Source of the DNA: Saccharopolyspora gloriosae
GTDB lineage: Bacteria > Actinomycetota > Actinomycetes > Mycobacteriales > Pseudonocardiaceae
Assembly: GCF_014203325.1 (NCBI RefSeq)
Contig: NZ_JACHIV010000001.1
Coordinates: 5,085,501-5,149,500, forward strand
DNA length: 64,000 bases
Direction: 5' to 3'
The first letter of the stretch is position 1; the number at the start of each line of letters is the position of its first letter. Of the stretch, positions 58,824 to 64,000 are shown piece after piece. The position numbers and the translations under genes are program-made. Under the pieces are notes generated by a model. The model did no database searches and was not told where the DNA came from. It was given only the letters and a program-made list of their open reading frames with translations.

Positions 58824-59513
58824 ATGGACCCTTTAGCACCTGAACCTGCTGCGGAGTCCGGGGATTCGCCCGGACGGCCGCGCCGCTTGGCCCTGTGGGC
58901 GACCACCGGGGTGGTCGTGGCGACGGGATTCGCCGCGTCGGCGGCGGTCATCGTCGGTGACCAGCAGCGCCACGACTCGGCCGAGGAGTACCCCGCGGTC
59001 GCGCCGAGCGCGACCACGCTGATGACGACGACGGGCTACCCGGGGGTGCCGCGGCCGGTCGGACCGCCGCAGCTGCTGCCGCCGCCCCCGCCGCCGGGCA
59101 CGACCTCACCGGTGGACATCACCTCGACCGAACCGGACGAGACCAGCGATTCCGTCGTGCTCCCGCCGCCGGGCGACGATTCGTCGGCGCCGGCACCGCC
59201 GCGGCCGACCGGGCCGCCGGACACCGGGACTCCGGCCCCGCCGCCGCCTCCTCCGCCGCCCCCGCCGACGACGCAGCCGCCGACGAGCCCGCCGACCACG
59301 AGCCCGCCGCCCACCACTCCGCCGGACACGACGTCCCCGCCTCCGACGGAGACGACGTCGGGCGGTTCCGGTTCGCCGTCCGCCTCGCGCACGGACGAGT
59401 CGGCGCCGCCGCAGCGCTCCAGCGCGGAGTCCACCACCGCGCCGCCGACGTCGGCACCCTCCTCGGAGGCGTCCGAGCCGACCGCGCCGCCGGGTTCGTC
59501 CGGAACGCGCTGA
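58824..59513 (+). CDS. Membrane-anchored Pro/Thr/Ser-rich surface protein
   Basis: A 229-residue protein: a short acidic N-terminus, one transmembrane helix (about residues 22-44), then a long extracellular Pro/Thr/Ser-rich stalk with runs such as PPPPPPPPPPTTQPPTSP. No domain is recognised. Such stalks occur in actinobacterial wall-spanning proteins. It is divergent from acyP and 217 bp ahead of the next gene. Confidence 0.65.
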   Translation: MDPLAPEPAAESGDSPGRPRRLALWATTGVVVATGFAASAAVIVGDQQRHDSAEEYPAVAPSATTLMTTTGYPGVPRPVGPPQLLPPPPPPGTTSPVDITSTEPDETSDSVVLPPPGDDSSAPAPPRPTGPPDTGTPAPPPPPPPPPPTTQPPTSPPTTSPPPTTPPDTTSPPPTETTSGGSGSPSASRTDESAPPQRSSAESTTAPPTSAPSSEASEPTAPPGSSGTR

Positions 59514-59730
59514 TCGCCGCGGTCCGCACCCGTTCGGACCGCGGCGATGCACCGATCGCCCGACACCGGTGATCAAATGGTGCATTCCCGCGTCCGGCTG
59601 CGGAAGTGACCCGCGGCGCCGTGCTAAATACAAGTCTCATGTCCCCGAGCACGCCGTACCCGAGGAGCCAGTTCCGCCGCCCGCCGAGTCCGGCGGTGCG
59701 CACGCACGACCTGACCTTGAGGCATCAGCG

Positions 59731-60636
59731 ATGAGCGAATCAGAGGTGAGCCCCGCGGCCGGTGGCAAGCGGGGCCGCAAGCAGTCGCGGCCCGACCCGG
59801 CCGACGGCCCGGTCGCCGCGTTCGCCTATCGGCTGTGCGAGCTCAAGGAGTCCGCGGGCGATCCGTCCTACGACCGGATGCGCGGCGACTTCGGCGCCGC
59901 CGCCTCGAAGTCGGCGCTGTCCTCGGCGGCGCGCGGCCAGGACCTGCCGTCGTGGGAGACGTCCTGGGAGTTCGTGCGGAGCCTGGCGGTCGGAGTCCTC
60001 GCCCAGGACTCCGAGACGGTCCGCCGGGAGTGGCTGCGGCGGTGGGAGCACGCCCGCGCGGCGGCCGAGCAGCCACCCGTCCCGGAGGAGACCCCGGCAC
60101 AACCCGAGGCGACGGTTCCCCCGGTGCGACCGGACGAGGAGCCCGATCCGGACTCCGGATCGGCAGGCGCGCGCCGCCGCGGCTGGATCTTGGCGGGCAC
60201 GGGGCTCGCGGTCGTGCTGGTGGCGGTCGCGTTGAGCGCGTACCTGCTGTCCGGCCCGGAGCGGCCGATTCCCAGCGACGCGTCGCTGATGGTGCGCGAG
60301 ACGATCGAGGACGGCACCCCGATCGCCGCGGGAACGAGCTTCGTGAAGTCCTGGGAGATGATGAACGTGGGCCGCGTCCCGTGGACCGGCCGCTACCTGG
60401 AGCAGACCGGTGAGCGGATCGGCGACGCCGAGTGCACCGCGCCGGAACGCGTGTGGATTCGCGACACTCCGCCGGGAGAACGGGTCTGGATCACCGTTCC
60501 GGTGCTGGCGGGCGACAAGACCGGACAATGCAAGCTCCCGTGGAAGATGGTGGACGAGAACGGTGATCTGTTCTTCCCGGATCAGGCGTTGCGGCCCGTT
60601 TTCTTCGACATCACGGTGACTCCGGCGGAGAACTGA
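59731..60636 (+). CDS. Membrane protein joining HTH-like domain to an NBR1/FW-type domain
   Basis: A 301-residue protein with three parts: a cytoplasmic N-terminus resembling actinobacterial XRE-like helix-turn-helix domains (FAYRLCELKESAGDPSYDRM, GQDLPSWETSWEFV), a transmembrane helix at about 151-173, and an extracellular Ig-like domain of the NBR1/FW (four-tryptophan) type (AAGTSFVKSWEMMNVGRVPW, then RVWITVPV, then LPWKMVDENGDLFFP). The HTH is degenerate at the expected DNA-recognition helix. This fusion could relay a wall-side signal, by analogy with membrane-bound HTH regulators; that is inferred. The ATG at 59731 starts it. Confidence 0.72.
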   Translation: MSESEVSPAAGGKRGRKQSRPDPADGPVAAFAYRLCELKESAGDPSYDRMRGDFGAAASKSALSSAARGQDLPSWETSWEFVRSLAVGVLAQDSETVRREWLRRWEHARAAAEQPPVPEETPAQPEATVPPVRPDEEPDPDSGSAGARRRGWILAGTGLAVVLVAVALSAYLLSGPERPIPSDASLMVRETIEDGTPIAAGTSFVKSWEMMNVGRVPWTGRYLEQTGERIGDAECTAPERVWIRDTPPGERVWITVPVLAGDKTGQCKLPWKMVDENGDLFFPDQALRPVFFDITVTPAEN

Positions 60637-60976
60637 GCGCACCGTTCGGAGGGGGCGCCTTCGTCCACCCGTCGCGAACGAAGGCACCCGCCACCTCTTC
60701 CCCAGGGGTTGATCTCCACGCCGACCCCCCAGATCGGCGCGTGGACTTCCCCTTTTTCCTGCGGTTCGAGTGATCGCCGCAGACATGCCAGGCGGACCTG
60801 ACCCCCAGTGCGGCGATCGCTCCGGCACCCGATGAGCGGTCCCCCAGTGAACCGCCGCCGCTGCCGTGACGACTACGTTTCCAGGACTCGCCCGGCCCGC
60901 CAAGCGATCATTGGCCGGTCCCGCCGATTTCAATGTCCACGCAGGTCAACGAATTGACCAGGAGTCAAAACAGCCC
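60637..60976. other. Intergenic spacer before the kinase gene
   Basis: A 340-bp gap between convergent genes. It holds the terminator at 60653-60689 and pyrimidine-rich stretches such as TTCCCCTTTTTCC near 60747. No ORF or RNA gene is supported. Confidence 0.5.
60653..60689 (+). terminator. Terminator after the FW-domain gene
   Basis: GGGCGCCTTCGT at 60653-60664 pairs with 60678-60689 (11 of 12 positions) around a 13-nt loop, 17 bp after the stop codon. Confidence 0.65.
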
Positions 60977-61597
60977 TCAAGCCGGGTCGCCGCGCACCAG
61001 CAGGTCGGCGTGCGCGCGGGTGGGTGCGACGACCTCCGCGTTGCGCTCGTCGCTGCGCAGCACCCACCGCCGCGCCTCGTCCCTCGATCGGCCGTACCGC
61101 TCGTGGCGCGCGATGAGCCGGGAGAGGCGTTCGTCGTCGTCGGGTGCGAGGAACCACGATTCGTCGAGTAATTCCCGGACCTGGTTCCACGGCGGCACGT
61201 CGAGCAGCAGATAATTGCCTTCGGTGATCACCAGCGGTGTCGCCGGATCGATCGCGATGGAGCCGGAATAGGATTCTTCGACTTCGCGGTGGAATTCGGG
61301 CGCGTACACCGTCTCCGAGTCCTGCTCCCGGATTCGCCGCAGCAGCGCCACGTATCCGGCGGCGTCGAAGGTGTCCGGCGCCCCTTTCCGGTCCCGGCGG
61401 CCGAGCCGCCGCAATTCGGCTTCGGCGAGGTGGAATCCGTCCATCGGCACCAGCACGGCGGCCGAGCCCAGTTCGGCGAGCAGCGCGTCGGCGACGGTGC
61501 CCTTGCCCGCTCCGGGGGCTCCGGTGATGCCGAGGATGCGCCGCGTTCCGCCCTCGGCGAGGGCGCGGGCGCGGCGGACGAGTTCGTCGATGCTCAC
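60977..61597 (-). CDS. Nucleoside/sugar kinase-like P-loop protein
   Basis: A 206-residue P-loop kinase like the uridine-kinase-related group of sugar and nucleoside kinases. Walker A GITGAPGAGKGT at residues 23-34, substrate region VPMDGFHLAEAELRRLGRRDRKGAPDTF, here cited as the DGFHL and KGAPDTF motifs, YAPEFHREVEE, and a LID-like RHERYGRSRDEARRW. The GTG start overlaps the transporter stop by 4 bp (GTGA), so it probably phosphorylates the sugar or nucleoside that transporter brings in. Confidence 0.82.
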   Translation of the reverse strand: MSIDELVRRARALAEGGTRRILGITGAPGAGKGTVADALLAELGSAAVLVPMDGFHLAEAELRRLGRRDRKGAPDTFDAAGYVALLRRIREQDSETVYAPEFHREVEESYSGSIAIDPATPLVITEGNYLLLDVPPWNQVRELLDESWFLAPDDDERLSRLIARHERYGRSRDEARRWVLRSDERNAEVVAPTRAHADLLVRGDPA

Positions 61598-62958
61598 GCG
61601 TTCTTCCCCCCGCGCAGGGACGTTTCGATGTCCTCCAGGCTGCGGCCCTTGGTCTCCGGCAGCTTCCGGTACAGATAGCTGAGGCCGATGATCCCGAGCA
61701 CGCCGTAGATCCAGAACAGCCCGGTCGCGGTGAACGCGTTGATCAGGGTGAGCACCGAGATGGAGATGGCGAAGTCCAAGCCCCAGTGCGTGACGGTGCC
61801 GACGCTGGATGCCTTGCCGCGCACCGCCGTCGGGAACACCTCGCTGTTGATCAGCCAGATGGCGAGGCCGAGGCTCGCCGCGAACGCCGCCTCGTAGAGC
61901 ATCAGCCCCACCGTGAGCAGCGTCCCGAGCCCCTGCACGCTGGGCAGCAGGTACAGCGCGCCGAGCCCGAACAGCACGACGATGACGACGCTGGTGCCGC
62001 CGATGAGCAGCGGTCGCCTGCCGACCCGGTCGATGAGCAGCAGGGCGATCGCGGTGAACACCATGTTCGTGGCGCCGATGCCCACCGAGGACAGGATCGC
62101 CGCTGAGTCGCCGAGCCCGGCCTGCTTGAGGATGGTGGGCGCGTAGTAGATGACGGCGTTGACGCCGACGAGCTGGTTGGTGGCGGCGACGGCGACGCCG
62201 AGCAGCACGGCCGGGCGCAGCCGGGGCCGGAACAGGTCGCGGTAGGAGAACGCGTTCTCCTCGCGCATCGCCTCGCTGATCTCGACGAGTTCCGCTTCGG
62301 CCTCGTCCGGGGTGCGGGTGCGCAGCAGCGCGGCGCGGGCCTGTTCGGTGCGACCGCGCGAGAGCAGCCACCGGGGGCTCTCGCTGAGGCCGAACAGCCC
62401 GGCGAGCATCAGCAGCGACGGCACGGCGGCGAGCCCCAGCATCCACCGCCAGCCCCCGCTCTCGGCGAAGGCGTAGCCGACCAGGTAGGACACGAAGATC
62501 CCGATGGTGATCATGAGCTGGTTCATGGACACCAGCCGGCCGCGCAGCGCGGGCGGCGCGATCTCGGCGATGTAGGTCGGCACGACCAGCGAGCTCGCCC
62601 CGATGGCGACGCCGAGCACGACGCGCGCCACGATCAGCACGGCCACGTTCATCGCCAGTGCCGAGAGCAGCGCGCCGACGGTGAACACCACCGACACCAG
62701 CAGCAGGGTCCGCTTGCGCCCGAGCCCGTCCACGACCCGTCCGCCGCCGACGGCACCGGCGATGGCGCCGAGCAGCAGCGAGGCCACCACGACCTGCTGC
62801 ATCCCGTCGTCGAGCCCGAAGGCGGGCGCGATGTAGAGCAGCGCGGCGGAGATGACTCCGGTGTCGTAGCCGAACAGCAGCCCGCCGAGCGCGGCGATGG
62901 TGGAGGCGCCGAGGACGGCGCCGCGTCCTCGCCCCGGGGTGGGTGGTGCGGAACTCAT
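61594..62958 (-). CDS. MFS sugar porter
   Basis: A 454-residue proton or sugar facilitator of the sugar-porter family (about 12 helices). Signatures: GGLLFGYDTGVISAALLYI, RVVDGLGRKRTLL, ESPRWLLSRGR, QLVGVNAVIYYAPTIL, and LPETKGRSLEDIE. The ATG at 62958 is the family start. It is translationally coupled to a downstream kinase gene. Sugar specificity cannot be read from sequence; pentose or hexose uptake is plausible. Confidence 0.9.
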   Translation of the reverse strand: MSSAPPTPGRGRGAVLGASTIAALGGLLFGYDTGVISAALLYIAPAFGLDDGMQQVVVASLLLGAIAGAVGGGRVVDGLGRKRTLLLVSVVFTVGALLSALAMNVAVLIVARVVLGVAIGASSLVVPTYIAEIAPPALRGRLVSMNQLMITIGIFVSYLVGYAFAESGGWRWMLGLAAVPSLLMLAGLFGLSESPRWLLSRGRTEQARAALLRTRTPDEAEAELVEISEAMREENAFSYRDLFRPRLRPAVLLGVAVAATNQLVGVNAVIYYAPTILKQAGLGDSAAILSSVGIGATNMVFTAIALLLIDRVGRRPLLIGGTSVVIVVLFGLGALYLLPSVQGLGTLLTVGLMLYEAAFAASLGLAIWLINSEVFPTAVRGKASSVGTVTHWGLDFAISISVLTLINAFTATGLFWIYGVLGIIGLSYLYRKLPETKGRSLEDIETSLRGGKNA

Positions 62959-63379
62959 GGGCTGGGGGTCCTCCTCGACGTTTCCCGCGTGCGCGACGGC
63001 GTTCGGCCGACGAGACGCTAGAGGACTGCCGACGCCGTGACCAGCATTGCCACGGAATCGATGCACAGCAACCGATTGCCCGCCCGAAACGCCCGACTGA
63101 TCACCAAAGCCACGGCGAGCAAACCCGCCCGGTGGCCGAAACCCGCGCCTTCGCGGCGAAGCCGTGCCTTGGGCTGCGAAGCAAAGCCTGCATTGCGGCC
63201 GAAGGCCGTGCCTGTATGTGCGAAGCACATAGCCCACGTCACAAAGGTGACAACCCGCGGGTTCTCAGTGGCTTCCTCGCGAGGACGGCTTTTTCCCTCG
63301 TGGCGGAGCCACTTGGGAAAAAGATCCCGCAGCGAGGAAGACACTGAGGTTCCGCCACCCGACCACCAAAGCAAAGAGA
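62959..63379. other. Spacer with GAA-loop hairpins and repeat copy 2
   Basis: This 421-bp gap holds a string of small hairpins with GAA-type loops (for example CTTCGC-GGC-GAAG near 63150 and TATGTGC-GAA-GCACATA near 63215) and the 99-bp hairpin repeat at 63257-63355. It also carries GACCACCAAAGCAA at 63361-63374, a motif that also flanks copy 1 (47500-47513). Minus-strand frames across it are considered spurious. Confidence 0.6.
63257..63355. repeat. 99-bp dispersed hairpin repeat, copy 2
   Basis: Same layout as copy 1: outer stem CTCAGTGGCTTCCTCGC (63264-63280) with 63332-63348, and inner CTTTTTCCC (63289-63297) with GGGAAAAAG (63315-63323). Relative to copy 1, two outer pairs change with compensation (C-G to T-A, T-A to G-C) and one pair becomes G-A. 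It ends 24 bp from the stop of the EspG-like gene. Confidence 0.88.
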
Positions 63380-64000
63380 TCAGTCATCGACGGTATCGTC
63401 GACGAGTTCCCGCACGTAGTCGACGAGGCGGCGGTTGTCGCAGGGGGCGACGGTGCTCCACTGCCTGCCGTCGCCGCTGGCGCGCACGGAGTGCAGGTAG
63501 CGCCCGTCCGGGGTGTCGTGGAAGCCGACGACGCGGTCGGAGCGCAGCGGTTTCGCCGAGCGGGTCGGGGTGTGCTCGACGCCGAACTGCCCGCGCATGC
63601 CCATGCCTTCGGCCATCCGGGACAGCATCTCGGCGTCGTCGGGTTCCACGCCGAGTCCGCGGAGTTCGTCGGCGAACGCGCGCATGTCCTGCCCGGCGCG
63701 CGCGCCGGCGTCCATCAGCACGTCGTGCGGCACGCTCACCGGCCGCCCGCCGCCCGCCGGTCCGTCGCCCGCGACGGAGACGACGGCTTCGGGCAGCGAA
63801 CCGCCCCGCACCGGCGCGAGTTCGACGATGTCACCGTCCACGATGGTCACGAGCCCGGCGTTGCCGTTGGCGGATGCGAGCGCCCGGATGGAGCGGTCCG
63901 GCGCCCAGATCCGCAGGTCGACGGCGAGCTGCGGCCGGTCCAGCAGCACCAGCAGGTCGGCGAAGTCCTCGTCGAGCCGGTCCTTGCCGGGTTCGGCGAG
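63380..64000 (-). CDS. EspG-like ESX secretion-associated protein (5' end outside window)
   Basis: The visible 206 residues show an EspG-type pattern: LVLLDRPQLAVDLRIWAPDR, VTIVDGDIVELAPVRGGSLPEAVV, a helical middle region and RYLHSVRASGDGRQWSTVAPCDNRRLVDYV near the C-terminus. EspG proteins are cytosolic chaperones of type VII (ESX) PE/PPE-like substrates. The match is at family level from remembered motifs. The start lies beyond 64000. Copy 2 of the hairpin repeat is just downstream. Confidence 0.7.
   Translation of the reverse strand, partial: LAEPGKDRLDEDFADLLVLLDRPQLAVDLRIWAPDRSIRALASANGNAGLVTIVDGDIVELAPVRGGSLPEAVVSVAGDGPAGGGRPVSVPHDVLMDAGARAGQDMRAFADELRGLGVEPDDAEMLSRMAEGMGMRGQFGVEHTPTRSAKPLRSDRVVGFHDTPDGRYLHSVRASGDGRQWSTVAPCDNRRLVDYVRELVDDTVDD

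Noticed and set aside
63018-63374. Minus-strand frame across repeat copy 2
   Set aside because: Its N-terminal part is the hairpin repeat and the rest spans the small hairpins; no coding signals.

Overview
This is a high-GC (about 70%) actinomycete chromosome segment. The core gene order (map, penicillin-binding lipoprotein, GNAT, ispG, rip1, dxr, rlmN, cdsA-frr-pyrH-tsf-rpsB, xerC-dprA-comM-yraN, rnhB-lepB-rplS, trmD-rimM-khpA-rpsP, ffh, glnB-amt, ftsY, smc-acyP) follows, from memory, the Mycobacterium tuberculosis interval Rv2861c to Rv2922A. The WhiG-type sporulation sigma factor beside rpsB is arranged as in Streptomyces, and an EspG-like gene suggests an ESX-bearing lineage. Together these fit a sporulating member of the Pseudonocardiaceae, such as Saccharopolyspora; the genus is an inference.

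Layout. 1-10 kb (minus strand): partial cobQ, map, a VapBC toxin-antitoxin pair, a penicillin-binding lipoprotein, a GNAT, then ispG, rip1 and dxr (two MEP isoprenoid enzymes around a site-2 protease). 10-13 kb (plus): two small membrane proteins, a fragment related to Tn3-family transposases, and a beta-carbonic anhydrase. 13-20 kb: rlmN, then an insertion relative to M. tuberculosis holding a manganese-type ABC transporter with its DtxR/MntR-like regulator, a small membrane protein, a lower-GC spacer and a methyltransferase. 20-25 kb: cdsA, frr, pyrH, tsf, rpsB. 25-33 kb: M23-like protein, whiG, xerC, dprA, comM, yraN, DUF2469, rnhB, lepB. 33-42 kb: rplS, trmD, rimM, khpA, rpsP, a CPBP protease, an amidohydrolase, ffh and a DEAD-box helicase. 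42-49 kb: a P-loop protein, glnB-amt, an MFS carrier, an M15 peptidase and ftsY. 49-54 kb: an insertion between ftsY and smc with anmK plus a sodium symporter, a proline-rich membrane protein and a secreted dioxygenase-like lipoprotein. 54-64 kb: smc, acyP, two membrane-anchored proteins (one with an NBR1/FW-like domain), a kinase-transporter pair and a partial EspG-like gene.

Functional themes are translation and ribosome assembly, protein targeting (ffh, ftsY, lepB), cell-wall synthesis and recycling, chromosome maintenance (smc, xerC, dprA) and nitrogen sensing (glnB-amt).

The most unusual material is intergenic. A 99-bp hairpin repeat occurs twice with compensatory base-pair changes, each copy about 25 nt behind the stop codon of a minus-strand gene. 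Three pairs of DnaA-box-like sequences share exactly the same 19-bp spacing. An 18-bp palindrome is duplicated upstream of the proline-rich gene, and a C-rich tract has strong G-quadruplex potential on the minus strand. No tRNA, rRNA, CRISPR array, complete insertion sequence or recognisable riboswitch was found.
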